DNA of 64,000 nucleotides. Source: CAZLMG01 sp964560765 (GTDB lineage: Bacteria; Bdellovibrionota_B; Oligoflexia; Oligoflexales; CAZLMG01). The notes below the pieces were generated by a model. The model worked only from the letters and a program-made list of their open reading frames with translations, was not told the DNA's origin and made no database searches. Every line of letters starts with the position of its first letter. Position 1 is the stretch's first letter. This document shows, piece after piece, positions 8,383 through 17,115 of the stretch. Made by a program: the position numbers and the translations under genes. The DNA is taken from NCBI GenBank assembly GCA_964560765.1, contig CAZLMG010000022.1:1-64000 (forward strand), given 5' to 3'.

Positions 8383-8976
8383 ATGAAAGTTGCAGGACGC
8401 AGGCGCGGAGCGAAATCCTGGTTTGTCGAGCCCTACAGGCAAGTTAAGTTGGGCCTGATGGTCGTTGTTATCAACGTGTTGTTTTCCTGCCTCATATTTG
8501 GTGTTTTTGGGTACTATCTTTGGGACGTGTACGCCACGGTCGCCGAGTATTTCAATCTGTCCGAAAGCCAAGCGCAAACAGCGTTTCATAAGTTTGCCAT
8601 GCCGGCGATCGTGGGTGGTGGGCTCATCATTGCCTTCGTCATTACGACCATCCTCGTATCGGTAAAGTACACGCATCAGATCTACGGGCCTTTGGTGTCC
8701 ATTCATCGCTTCTTGGATCAGATCATCGTCGGCCAGCGCCCGGATGCTTTGCAGTTGCGCGAGTCCGATCAATTGAAAGAGCTTGCAGAGAAGCTGAATC
8801 AGATTGCGGAGCGGCTGGGCGCTGGCAATCGTCAGGCGCCCTTGGTGCCTGTGTATCGATTTTTGGATGATCTCTTGGCTGGAAACAAGCCGACTCCATT
8901 GCAATTGCGCGGTGGGGATCAAATGACTGAGTTAGTCGAAAAGTTAAATAAGTTGGCCGAAAAGTTGCCGACATAA
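8383..8976 (+). CDS. Membrane protein with two tandem HAMP-like units
   Basis: A 197-residue inner-membrane protein. Two membrane helices (roughly residues 22-45 and 66-90) flank a periplasmic loop of about 20 residues. The cytoplasmic part is two copies of a HAMP-like unit, encoded at 8689-8817 and 8839-8967, a 50-residue period with 24 identities over 43 aligned positions. Each starts PLV..RFLD and ends EKLN..AE.L. No kinase, cyclase or chemotaxis output domain follows. ATG 8383 is chosen because a likely extended -10 element lies at 8337-8345, which would put the in-frame ATG at 8332 outside the transcript. It may act as a signal relay or scaffold, but this is inference. Confidence 0.75.
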   Translation: MKVAGRRRGAKSWFVEPYRQVKLGLMVVVINVLFSCLIFGVFGYYLWDVYATVAEYFNLSESQAQTAFHKFAMPAIVGGGLIIAFVITTILVSVKYTHQIYGPLVSIHRFLDQIIVGQRPDALQLRESDQLKELAEKLNQIAERLGAGNRQAPLVPVYRFLDDLLAGNKPTPLQLRGGDQMTELVEKLNKLAEKLPT

Positions 8977-8992
8977 CGATAGGAATGGAACC

Positions 8993-11260
8993 ATGTCTGG
9001 AATTGTTGCCACCACACCAAGCCTAGTCAAAAATCACTACGAGAAACTTGCAAAGAACCTCCCCAGCATTCGCGCCAAGATTGGTAGGCCATTAACGCTG
9101 GCTGAAAAGATTTTGCTGTCGCATTTGAACGATCTTTCGCAGCTGGACGGCCTAAAGCGCGGGGACAGTTTCGTCATGTTGCAGCCAGATCGAGTTGCCA
9201 TGCAGGACGCAACGGCGCAGATGGCGATCCTGCAATTTATTCAGTCAGGAAAGAAGCGGGTCGCTGTTCCGAGCACTGTGCACTGCGACCATTTGATTCA
9301 GGCGCACTTGGGTGCCAGCGCTGACATGAAGACCGCAAATGCGGAGAATGCGGAAGTATTCAATTTTCTGAAAACGTCATCGCAGAAGTATGGCATCGGT
9401 TTCTGGGGGCCGGGATCTGGAATCATTCACCAAGTCGTTTTGGAGAATTACGCGTTTCCCGGTGGCTTAATGATCGGCACCGATTCCCATACCCCAAATG
9501 CGGGCGGGTTGGGTATGTGCGCCATTGGTGTTGGCGGCGCGGACGCGGTGGACGTGATGGCGGGCATGGCTTGGGAGCTAAAGTATCCGAAGCTGATTGG
9601 TGTGAAGTTAACAGGCCGCTTGCAAGGTTGGACATCGCCAAAAGACGTGATCTTGAAGTTGTGCGACATGCTGACCGTAAAGGGCGGAACGAACAAGATT
9701 GTCGAGTACTTCGGTCCTGGTTGCGCCAGCATCAGTTGTACCGGTAAGGGCACCATCTGCAATATGGGTGCTGAATTGGGTGCTACGACTTCGACGTTTC
9801 CGTATGACGAGCGAATGGGGACCTACCTGCGCGCGACAGAGCGGGGAGCATTAGCCGATTTGGCCGATCAATTCGCAGCGCACCTGCGCGCAGATGCCGA
9901 GGTTGAGGCGGATCCAAAGAAGTTTTATGACGAGGTGATCGAGATCAATCTTTCTGAGCTCGAACCCCAGATCGTTGGACCTCACTCTCCAGACTTGGGT
10001 CGCCCCGTATCGAAGATGGCAGCGGAAATGAAAGAAAAGGGGTATCCACAACAGATCAGTGCCGCGCTCATCGGTAGCTGTACCAACTCCTCGTATGAAG
10101 ATATTTACCGGGCGACGGAAGTGGCCAAGAGTGCTTTAGCGGTCGGCATAAAAGCTCGTTCGAAGTTTTATATTTCACCGGGCTCTTCGCAAATTTACGC
10201 CACCATCAAACGCGACGGTTTGATGGATACACTGGAGAAGTTTGGCGGCGTGGTCATGGCGAACGCTTGTGGTCCGTGTATCGGACAATGGAAGCGGGAT
10301 GACATCAAAGAGGGAACCAAGAACTCGATCGTGACGTCGTTCAACCGGAACTTCCGAGGCCGCAACGACTCCAATCCGGAAACACTTGGTTTTATCGCCA
10401 GTCCAGAGATGGTGGTTGCTTACGCAGCTTCTGGTGATTTGAGTTTCAATCCTGCAACGGATGAACTTGTCGCTGACGGAAGACGGGTGAAGCTTGCGCC
10501 ACCAACAGGCCCTGAGCTACCAGAGAAGGGCTTTGTCGCCGCGCGCGACGGCTATGCGGACCCGGCGGCGGACGGCGACAGGATTTCTGTGGATGTGAAG
10601 CCGGATAGTGATCGCCTGCAGTTATTGCAGCCATTCAAAGCTTGGGATGGCAAGGACTTCACAGACCAGGCGGTACTGGTGAAGACGCTCGGCAAGACGA
10701 CGACGGACCATATTTCACCGGCAGGCTCATGGTTGCGTTATCGCGGTCACTTGGATCGCATCAGCGACAATATGTTTCTGGGTGCGACGAATGCCTTCAC
10801 CAACGAAATTGGTAAGGGAACGAATCCAGTGACCGGCGAAAAGAGCAAAACGTTTGCGGCAATCGCTCGCGATCTCAAGGCCAAGGGTAAGCGCTGGGTT
10901 GTTTTTGGCGATGAAAACTATGGCGAAGGCTCTAGTCGCGAACATGCAGCCATGTCACCACGTTTCCTAGGTGTGAGCGCAGTCGTCGTGAAAAGCTTTG
11001 CGCGGATTCACGAGACCAACTTAAAGAAGCAAGGTGTCCTGGCGCTGACGTTTGCCAATACGGCTGACTACGACAAGATTAAGGCTGATGATCAGGTGTC
11101 GATCGTTGGCTTGAGTGGTTTTGCCCCCGGCAGGCCGTTGGACATCAAGCTGAAACACGCTGATGGCAAGGAAGAGGTGATCAAAGCCAATCACACCTAC
11201 AATGCCGAGCAAATTAGCTGGTTCAAGGCGGGCAGCGCCCTAAACCTGATGGCTGACTAA
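8993..11260 (+). CDS. acn: Aconitate hydratase, mitochondrial type
   Basis: Iron-sulfur enzyme of the TCA cycle interconverting citrate and isocitrate via cis-aconitate. The 755 residues match the mitochondrial-type aconitase in length. The cluster ligands are visible: C363 in GSCTNSS, and C426 and C429 in NACGPCIGQW, with spacings 63 and 3, identical to mitochondrial aconitase. The C-terminal swivel domain carries GSSREHAA and SFARIHETNL. A putative Shine-Dalgarno AGGAAT lies upstream of ATG 8993. It follows the HAMP-like gene by 16 bases and ends before an intrinsic terminator. Confidence 0.97.
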   Translation: MSGIVATTPSLVKNHYEKLAKNLPSIRAKIGRPLTLAEKILLSHLNDLSQLDGLKRGDSFVMLQPDRVAMQDATAQMAILQFIQSGKKRVAVPSTVHCDHLIQAHLGASADMKTANAENAEVFNFLKTSSQKYGIGFWGPGSGIIHQVVLENYAFPGGLMIGTDSHTPNAGGLGMCAIGVGGADAVDVMAGMAWELKYPKLIGVKLTGRLQGWTSPKDVILKLCDMLTVKGGTNKIVEYFGPGCASISCTGKGTICNMGAELGATTSTFPYDERMGTYLRATERGALADLADQFAAHLRADAEVEADPKKFYDEVIEINLSELEPQIVGPHSPDLGRPVSKMAAEMKEKGYPQQISAALIGSCTNSSYEDIYRATEVAKSALAVGIKARSKFYISPGSSQIYATIKRDGLMDTLEKFGGVVMANACGPCIGQWKRDDIKEGTKNSIVTSFNRNFRGRNDSNPETLGFIASPEMVVAYAASGDLSFNPATDELVADGRRVKLAPPTGPELPEKGFVAARDGYADPAADGDRISVDVKPDSDRLQLLQPFKAWDGKDFTDQAVLVKTLGKTTTDHISPAGSWLRYRGHLDRISDNMFLGATNAFTNEIGKGTNPVTGEKSKTFAAIARDLKAKGKRWVVFGDENYGEGSSREHAAMSPRFLGVSAVVVKSFARIHETNLKKQGVLALTFANTADYDKIKADDQVSIVGLSGFAPGRPLDIKLKHADGKEEVIKANHTYNAEQISWFKAGSALNLMAD

Positions 11261-11266
11261 TCTGCA

Positions 11267-11295
11267 TTGACATTCAAACCAGGTCTGCATATAAA
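11267..11295 (+). promoter_or_regulatory. Near-consensus sigma70 promoter for tRNA-fMet
   Basis: TTGACA at 11267-11272 and TATAAA at 11290-11295 are separated by exactly 17 bases. The predicted start of transcription is about 11301-11303, some 35 bases before the tRNA. The -10 box touches the left arm of the aconitase terminator, so a transcript from here would lack that arm. Confidence 0.75.
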
Positions 11296-11326
11296 GAGGG
11301 CCCCTTACATAGGGCTCTCTTTTTTA
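11295..11326 (+). terminator. Intrinsic terminator after aconitase
   Basis: Nine-pair stem (11295-11303 with 11312-11320, one G-U wobble), eight-base loop, followed by a run of T. It lies 34 bases after the aconitase stop and upstream of the tRNA. Confidence 0.85.
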
Positions 11327-11336
11327 GTCGCGCTGT

Positions 11337-11413
11337 CGCGGGGTGGAGAAGTCTGGTATCTCGTCGGGCTCATAACCCGAAGATCGTAGGTTCAAATCCT
11401 ACCCCCGCTACCA
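11337..11413 (+). tRNA. Initiator tRNA-fMet (CAT anticodon)
   Basis: A 77-base cloverleaf with encoded CCA. The anticodon loop is CTCATAA, flanked by three G-C pairs (GGG/CCC), the hallmark of initiator tRNAs. The 5' end CGCGGGG pairs with CCCCGC but position 1 (C) faces T at position 72 rather than the A of E. coli, so the first pair stays mismatched as initiation requires. The D stem is GAGA/TCTC, a covarying change from E. coli GAGC/GCTC. The T arm GTAGGTTCAAATCCTAC is intact. Confidence 0.96.
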
Positions 11414-11664
11414 ATTCCTTGTTTTCATCTCGGCACTTGGGTTCGCCTTTGGTCTTTGCTTCGCAAAGTGCTTGGATCGCATTCCAGACATGTCGAAAGC
11501 TCTTAACCATTCAAATTAACTTATTTTTTAGATAAAGAGCTGCGGCAAGCTTGCGTTTGGCTGCCTGCCCCACTCAAGAATCACTGGGCTTTTTATGGGC
11601 ATATTCTTGCTGGGTATCCATGGCCCGTAGCACCCGACATGTTTGATTCGAATGGGAGTGTGGC

Positions 11665-12222
11665 ATGAGACGAGGACGGTATCTTTTGAGTGTGACGATC
11701 GCACTTGTGGCCATCATCGGAGTGGCATGCGGTCAGGGGAACTTCAACGGCGGTGAAGGCCAGACGATCGGTAGAATGCAGCCAGAGCCGCGACATGACA
11801 TCAAGCCAACACTTGGTGAGACGTCCGGCACCCAGATGACTACCGCACTGAACTTTGAGACCATCCAACAGATGCCTGGAGGCCCCTCCATTGCAAAATG
11901 CCTCCAAGAATGGGGCAATCACCCTTTTGATCAGAGCGCAGCATTGAGTCCAAAACGAGTCAACGCAACAGCCTCGACATTAGGTCGGACAGTGACGCAA
12001 GATCCAGCATCAGATCGGGTGGAGCTGGTTTTGGTGACTATTTCTTCGTCGATGCTTGGAGCCGTGCAGCTTGATCTCAAGAATCCAAAGGGCTGGTATT
12101 GCATCGATTCAGATTCACAGACTTTGGGGTCAACGGTCGTTAATGTCGCATGTGGTGCGCAGATCGCTAATCATCATTCACAGAGTGGAACACTAGGCTC
12201 CACTCAGATCAATGGTTGCTAG
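11665..12222 (+). CDS. Small secreted protein, probable lipoprotein
   Basis: A 185-residue protein of unknown function. Residues 1-22 form a signal peptide (RRGRYLL then a hydrophobic stretch) ending IIGVAC, a weak lipobox. The mature part has no recognised domain; it holds four further cysteines and a C-terminal TLGST motif repeated twice (SQTLGSTVVNVACG and SGTLGSTQINGC). GGGAG lies six bases before ATG 11665. The stop codon interlocks with that of the convergent aldo/keto reductase in CTAG, a four-base overlap. The 250 bases between the tRNA and this gene show a short CTTTGC/GCAAAG hairpin at 11454-11468 and nothing else I can support. Confidence 0.65.
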   Translation: MRRGRYLLSVTIALVAIIGVACGQGNFNGGEGQTIGRMQPEPRHDIKPTLGETSGTQMTTALNFETIQQMPGGPSIAKCLQEWGNHPFDQSAALSPKRVNATASTLGRTVTQDPASDRVELVLVTISSSMLGAVQLDLKNPKGWYCIDSDSQTLGSTVVNVACGAQIANHHSQSGTLGSTQINGC

Positions 12223-13073
12223 GGTGTTGTGAGCGTCGGGACAAAGGGCCCCAAGCTATCTATCGCCGCGCAATCGGCTGCGTCCAGTGGAATCTTGACT
12301 ATGGCTAGGTCCTCTCGCATATGTGTTGCGGAGGTTGTACCGGTCAATGGCTGTACTCCTCGCAGCGACAGATAGCGAAAGAAAGCCTGTGCGGGACTAA
12401 CGCTGTGTTTGCGGCTGATGTCTTGCATCGTCTGACTCGCGAGCAGGTGTGGGTTGGCGGTCAGCGTCCAAAAACTTTGGTAAATAATTTCATGTTCGAG
12501 GCAAAACTGCCGAAGCTCCACATCATAGCCCGTATCGGCATAGAGGCGATTTTGCAGGACACGGGGTTTGACCGTGGATGCATCGTATAATTTAGAGAAC
12601 AAATCAAGGTCGTAGCAGTTGCTGATGCCGAGTTGATCGACTTGCTTGGCTTGCGCCAGCTCTTCCATGGCACGCCAGACGGTCAGCAGGTCCTGCCAAC
12701 GAGCGTAGGGCGAGTGCAAAACCAAAGAATTGATGGTAGTCGATAACAGATTTGCTTGCGACACAGCGAATGATTGACGCACCTGTTCGTCAACAGGGGC
12801 GCTGGCATCATAGGGAATGTTGTCAGGGTCCTGGCCACCAGCCGGAGTAAACTTTGTTTGCACAAAAATCTCCGCGCGTTTGACGCCCTGGCTTACGGCG
12901 CGAGCGATGCCTTCGCCGACGAGCTTTTCGTTATAGTGGCGAGGTTGACAAGCCGTGTCGATGCCGCGAAATCCAGCCAGCAAGGCCTGGCAGACAAAAT
13001 CGGCGGTGCATTCCTTCTTCCATGCAGTTCCGTAAAGAATGGCTGGATCTGGTGTTAGGTAATTACGCTGCAT
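12219..13073 (-). CDS. Aldo/keto reductase family oxidoreductase
   Basis: NADPH-dependent aldo/keto reductase of a TIM-barrel fold, cytoplasmic. The catalytic tetrad is visible: D39 in GIDTA, Y47 in RHYNE, K74 in QTKF and H120 in VLHSPY. The 284 residues fit the family, and LGISNCY corresponds to the usual LGVSN segment. The closing barrel region (AQAFFRYLSLRGVQPLTGTT) is typical. The frame runs upstream to 13166, but ATG 13073 has AAGGA at good spacing and gives a standard N-terminus. The substrate is unknown. The WD40-like gene ends 43 bases upstream on the same strand, so they may be cotranscribed. Confidence 0.9.
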   Translation of the reverse strand: MQRNYLTPDPAILYGTAWKKECTADFVCQALLAGFRGIDTACQPRHYNEKLVGEGIARAVSQGVKRAEIFVQTKFTPAGGQDPDNIPYDASAPVDEQVRQSFAVSQANLLSTTINSLVLHSPYARWQDLLTVWRAMEELAQAKQVDQLGISNCYDLDLFSKLYDASTVKPRVLQNRLYADTGYDVELRQFCLEHEIIYQSFWTLTANPHLLASQTMQDISRKHSVSPAQAFFRYLSLRGVQPLTGTTSATHMREDLAIVKIPLDAADCAAIDSLGPFVPTLTTP

Positions 13074-13116
13074 GGTTCGTCCTTGGCTGCTGCGGTTGTG
13101 CGGAAGGCATTCGACG

Positions 13117-14295
13117 TTAATCGAGTTTCCACGTGGCGATGTTACCTGTTCCTCGCAATGGCGCAATCATCAGCTGTGATCGGGTGTCAAAACGTACGAT
13201 GTCAAATGCGGCATCAAAACGAGGCGCACGCGGGGCTCGAAACGGCAGCGCCAGACCCGTTGGGTCATATTCGTCCAGCGCAAAGATCCGTTCAAATTGA
13301 GCATTCGTGAGGTTGATCTCATAGAGCATGCCTTCTGAAAGTACCATAACGCCAGACTTATCCGCGTTGAAGCCGACGCGATCGATGTGCAAGCTTGTGG
13401 TGAGGATGGAATGTAGCTTGCCCGACTCCAAGTTGATCAGAGTTAGATACGAGCACTTTCCAGCCAAGCCGTGACCAATGGCCCAGGGCAAGGGATCGGC
13501 GTAGTCGATTTGAATGATCGTGAGGTCGGGAATGCTGTCGCCAAAGTCCATCTTGCGTATGACTCGGCCCTTGAGTACATCGATGATGCTGATGGCCTTT
13601 GAGGTAGCCAAATATGCCAGCGTGCTATCTTCACTAAAGACGATGCGACTCGTCGTCACAAACAAATGGCCGAGGGCGATATCATGCAACAATTTTCCGG
13701 TCTCGCTCGTCCAAATGCTGAGGTGGGGCTCGTGTGGCCAGGCGTTTGTGACCGCTGTGGGAACCATGCCGGCTAGCAGCCTGCCATCGCCGGAGAATGC
13801 GAGGCTGACAGCTCCGCGTGCCGGACTGACCTCGCGGATGAGTTCGCCATTTCTGGGATTGAGAAGTTGCACTCCGCTGCGTCGGCCGATTGCAAGAAAG
13901 TTGCCATCGTTACTGAATGCACCAGACCAGGCGGGCAGTGCGTTCGGTTGGCTCCAATCAACGGCGGCAGAATTCCAGTTCCAGCTGACAACAAGACCAT
14001 CATTTCCCAAACTCACGATCCGGCTATTGTCGGTTGGATGAATCTGTAGGCCGTTCAATCGCTTTTGATGGGGCGCCTTTGTCAGACGAGGCGGAGCCAG
14101 GATTTTGGGCATCGTTTGGGTTGTGGAGTCGGCACTCTGAATCTGTGACTCGGAACAGGCAGCTTCGGCAGCGAATGACAACGTCGAGCCATCACGAAAC
14201 ATTGGCGGCTGCGATAAGGCGCAGGAACCAAGGCAGTAGACCACAGAAAAAGCAGCAGACTTTGTGAGCACGCTATATCTCTTCATTTCGGACAC
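13117..14295 (-). CDS. WD40-like beta-propeller lipoprotein
   Basis: Exported protein with a signal peptide (residues about 4-24, ending in the lipobox-like CLGSC) and a run of WD40/YVTN-like blades, such as GNDGLVVSWNWNS, FSNDGNFLAIGRRSG, FSGDGRLLAG and FSEDSTLAYLATS, ending with GTGNIATWKLD. About six or seven blades fit the 392 residues. Such propellers bind partners rather than catalyse; the partner is unknown. The frame begins with GTG at 14295; an in-frame ATG at 14286 is an alternative, and no strong Shine-Dalgarno distinguishes them. The large intergenic region to the divergent ABC-F gene leaves room for its promoter. Confidence 0.75.
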   Translation of the reverse strand: MSEMKRYSVLTKSAAFSVVYCLGSCALSQPPMFRDGSTLSFAAEAACSESQIQSADSTTQTMPKILAPPRLTKAPHQKRLNGLQIHPTDNSRIVSLGNDGLVVSWNWNSAAVDWSQPNALPAWSGAFSNDGNFLAIGRRSGVQLLNPRNGELIREVSPARGAVSLAFSGDGRLLAGMVPTAVTNAWPHEPHLSIWTSETGKLLHDIALGHLFVTTSRIVFSEDSTLAYLATSKAISIIDVLKGRVIRKMDFGDSIPDLTIIQIDYADPLPWAIGHGLAGKCSYLTLINLESGKLHSILTTSLHIDRVGFNADKSGVMVLSEGMLYEINLTNAQFERIFALDEYDPTGLALPFRAPRAPRFDAAFDIVRFDTRSQLMIAPLRGTGNIATWKLD

Positions 14296-14781
14296 AGGAC
14301 ATCAGAAAGCTCGCCGAGAAGTTTCAATGCACGCGCCGACCAGTATATCCGTGACTAGCTCCTATGAACAGCCATAGGTTCGGAGGTCCGATAGCGATGG
14401 ATTTCGGATTGGGGCGATGGGTGGATGATTAGTAGATTTGGTCATCGCCTCAAACAACCTGGATTCGTGCTCTTCGATCATGGGCGCGCCGACCGATGAT
14501 TCCTGAGTTGGTTCGAAGGCCGTGAGTTTTAGGTCAGAGCCAGTTCTACTTTGGAAACCGGTTATGAGTTTGAAACCCGTGATCACTTATGCTTACGTAG
14601 TCACCGAGAATCATTATTGAAAGTAGGGTTCGCGGATCATGGCTCAGCGCCCCATGCGGTGTGCTCCGAATCAGATTATGTAGCATCGCGAGTATGCGAT
14701 GGCCGTGTGGTTGCATTTCACCCTAGCCAGGGTATAGTCTCGCCCTTTCCAGATGTGTCGTTGCTTGATGAGAGGGTGCTC
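14296..14781. other. Intergenic region between divergent genes
   Basis: About 486 bases between the WD40-like gene and the ABC-F gene. The ABC-F frame stays open back to 14551, but that stretch resembles no ABC-F N-terminus and has no good ribosome site. A minus-strand frame at 14362-14586 also looks like noise. It must hold two promoters, but I see no element good enough to name. Confidence 0.5.
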
Positions 14782-16428
14782 GTGCTGCTCAGTATCAATA
14801 ATGGGACGAAAATGCAGGGTCAACGGACTCTGTTCTCCGGTGCTAGTTTTCACGTGCGCCCCGGCGATAAGATCGGCTTGGTCGGGCCGAATGGGGCGGG
14901 GAAATCCACGATCTTTCGTATCCTGACTGGTTCGGATCGCTTGGACCAGGGGGATGTGGTGAAGGGGCCAAAGGTCGTAGTCGGCTATTTTTCCCAGGAA
15001 GTGGGAGAGATGAGCGGGCGAACGGCAGTAGAGCAGGTTATTGCCAGTGCCGGCCGCGTATCCGAACTCGGAGCCCAGATCGCCGACTATGAGGCGCGGC
15101 TGGCCGATACGGCGACGAATCCCATGTCTGATGACGACATGATGGCATTGATGGAGAAATATGGCGACGCCCAGGCCGAGTATCAGCAACTCGGTGGTTA
15201 CGATTTGGAATCGCGATCGCGTGAGATTTTGACGGGACTCGGCATCGGACCAAGTGATTGCGATATGCCCGTCGAGTCGTTTAGCGGTGGCTGGAAGATG
15301 CGGATCGCCCTAGCTGGAATTTTGGCTTTGAATCCAGATGTGCTGCTTATGGACGAACCAACAAACCACTTGGATATAGAATCCATTCTGTGGATGGAAT
15401 CATGGTTAAAGAACTTCAAGGGTGCTCTGGTAATGACCAGCCACGATCGCACCTTTATGAACAACATCGTCACCCGCATTGTTGAAATCGCGAATAAGGC
15501 GATCACCGTCTACAATGGCAATTACGATTTTTACTTGAAGGATCGTGAGGTGCGGCGCGACCAACTTCTGGCCTCGCATAAGCGCCAGCAAGATATGTTA
15601 GCCAAGGAAGAGGAGTTTATTGCCCGCTTTGCGGCGCGTGCTTCGCATGCAGCTCAGGTGCAGTCGCGCGTGAAAAAGCTCGATAAGATCGAGCGCATTG
15701 AAATTCCCGCCGAGGCGAAGACCATCAACTTTGAGTTTCAATCGCCGCCTCGTAGTGGAAACGACGTCGTGAAGCTGGAAAACTTGGCGAAAGAATGGGT
15801 GACCGATGATGGTCGCCGTAAGCCGGTGTTCAGTGGTGTTTCTGGCATGGTTCGTCGCTTGGATAAGATCGCGGTAACAGGAGTCAATGGCGCCGGTAAG
15901 TCGACATTGCTGAAGGTCATCACTGGCCAAACAGACGCCACCAGTGGTGCCGCGACGATCGGAGCTGGAGTCCGCGTCGGATATTTCAGTCAATACTCGT
16001 TAGATCTATTGAACCCCAGCAACACTGTGCTCGAAGAAATCTTGTATCGCCTGCCAGAGGCGGGAGTTGGATTTGCCCGCAGTCTACTTGGGGCATTCTT
16101 GTTTAGTGGTGATGATGTGGATAAGCGAATTTCTGTGCTATCCGGCGGCGAAAAGAGCCGAGTGGTGCTGGCTTCCATGTTGGCGACACCGGTGAACTTG
16201 TTGGTTCTCGACGAACCGACAAACCATTTGGATATCGAATCGCGCGAAGTGCTGCTGCGTGCCCTGCAAGAATTTGACGGCACGATCTTGCTCGTGAGCC
16301 ATGATCGGCATTTTTTGCGCGCCATCGTCAATCGGGTGTTTGAGGTGGATCACGGGGCCCTGCACATTTATGAGGGGCACTATGACGATTACCTACAAAA
16401 GCGAGCCAAGGAAGCGCAGGTCCGATGA
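14782..16428 (+). CDS. ABC-F ATPase, YbiT-like
   Basis: Soluble ABC-F protein with two ATPase domains and no membrane part; such proteins act on the ribosome. Both cassettes are complete: Walker A GPNGAGKST and GVNGAGKST, signatures FSGGWKMRIALA and LSGGEKSRVVLA, and Walker B LLMDEPTNHLD and LVLDEPTNHLD. The interdomain linker is charged (AQVQSRVKKLDKIERIE). The 548 residues fit the subfamily that includes YbiT; the exact subfamily is uncertain. GTG 14782 is chosen because GAGAGG sits six bases upstream and the protein then starts directly with the first strand (LLSINNGTK). The stop overlaps the next gene in ATGA. Confidence 0.92.
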   Translation: MLLSINNGTKMQGQRTLFSGASFHVRPGDKIGLVGPNGAGKSTIFRILTGSDRLDQGDVVKGPKVVVGYFSQEVGEMSGRTAVEQVIASAGRVSELGAQIADYEARLADTATNPMSDDDMMALMEKYGDAQAEYQQLGGYDLESRSREILTGLGIGPSDCDMPVESFSGGWKMRIALAGILALNPDVLLMDEPTNHLDIESILWMESWLKNFKGALVMTSHDRTFMNNIVTRIVEIANKAITVYNGNYDFYLKDREVRRDQLLASHKRQQDMLAKEEEFIARFAARASHAAQVQSRVKKLDKIERIEIPAEAKTINFEFQSPPRSGNDVVKLENLAKEWVTDDGRRKPVFSGVSGMVRRLDKIAVTGVNGAGKSTLLKVITGQTDATSGAATIGAGVRVGYFSQYSLDLLNPSNTVLEEILYRLPEAGVGFARSLLGAFLFSGDDVDKRISVLSGGEKSRVVLASMLATPVNLLVLDEPTNHLDIESREVLLRALQEFDGTILLVSHDRHFLRAIVNRVFEVDHGALHIYEGHYDDYLQKRAKEAQVR

Positions 16429-17102
16429 AGCGTTGGGAACTTCTTGGGGAAGCGCACGAAGGTGCGGATGTGCATTACTCCCTGCATCGGCATGATGGCA
16501 ATTATGTGATTCGCGTCAATGGAGCGGATTTGATGTCCACTCGGCAGCATGCGTCCGAGGATCGGCTCGCTGAGTTGGTCTGTGGGCCTCTTGCTAGTGC
16601 AAAGTCGCCAAGAGTTTTGGTCGGTGGTTTGGGTTTTGGCTTTACCGCGAGGCGGGCGCTGGCTTTGCTGGGCAAGGGCGCGCGAGTTACCGTTGCCGAA
16701 ATTTCACCGGCCATCGTCGAGTGGAACCGTCAGCGCGAGTTTGGATTGGCTGCGGATGTTCTGGATGATCCGCGCACGGAATTGGTGTTGGGCGATGTCC
16801 TGCAGCTCATGCAGGCGCGGAGCGGTGAATTTGACGGTATTATGTTGGACGTGGATAACGGTCCCGAAGCCATGTCCACACCGGCGAATCGTGCGCTTTA
16901 TCAAGAAATGGGCTTGTTTTCGGCCATGTCGGCACTTCGCCCTGGCGGTTGTGCCGGCTATTGGTCGGCAAGTGCTGACCCCGCCTTCGAAAAGGTCATG
17001 AGTAAAGTCGGCTTTCGCGTTGAAGTGCAAAAGGCCCGCGCCCACGTCACTTCCGGTGGCGTTCACACCATCTTTCTCGGACGGCTCAAAGGCAAGCGCT
17101 AG
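16425..17102 (+). CDS. Spermidine synthase-like methyltransferase-fold protein
   Basis: A 225-residue protein with the Rossmann fold of spermidine synthases: VLVGGLGFGFTARRAL as the nucleotide loop near residue 64, VTVAEISPAIVEW as the acidic second strand, and a later FDGIMLDVDNGPEA. The polyamine-synthase N-terminal beta-strand domain is reduced, so aminopropyl transfer is doubtful; the fold alone is supported. It overlaps the ABC-F gene by four bases (ATGA), implying translational coupling. It ends 13 bases from the convergent pyruvate carboxylase gene. Confidence 0.75.
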   Translation: MKRWELLGEAHEGADVHYSLHRHDGNYVIRVNGADLMSTRQHASEDRLAELVCGPLASAKSPRVLVGGLGFGFTARRALALLGKGARVTVAEISPAIVEWNRQREFGLAADVLDDPRTELVLGDVLQLMQARSGEFDGIMLDVDNGPEAMSTPANRALYQEMGLFSAMSALRPGGCAGYWSASADPAFEKVMSKVGFRVEVQKARAHVTSGGVHTIFLGRLKGKR

Positions 17103-17115
17103 TGGCGTGCTGGCC

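Noticed and set aside
14362..14586. Minus-strand 74-codon frame in the ABC-F/WD40 intergenic region
   Set aside because: Starts at a GTG without ribosome site and has repetitive, undirected composition.
14551..14781. N-terminal extension of the ABC-F frame
   Set aside because: No similarity to ABC-F N-termini; GTG 14782 with GAGAGG fits better.
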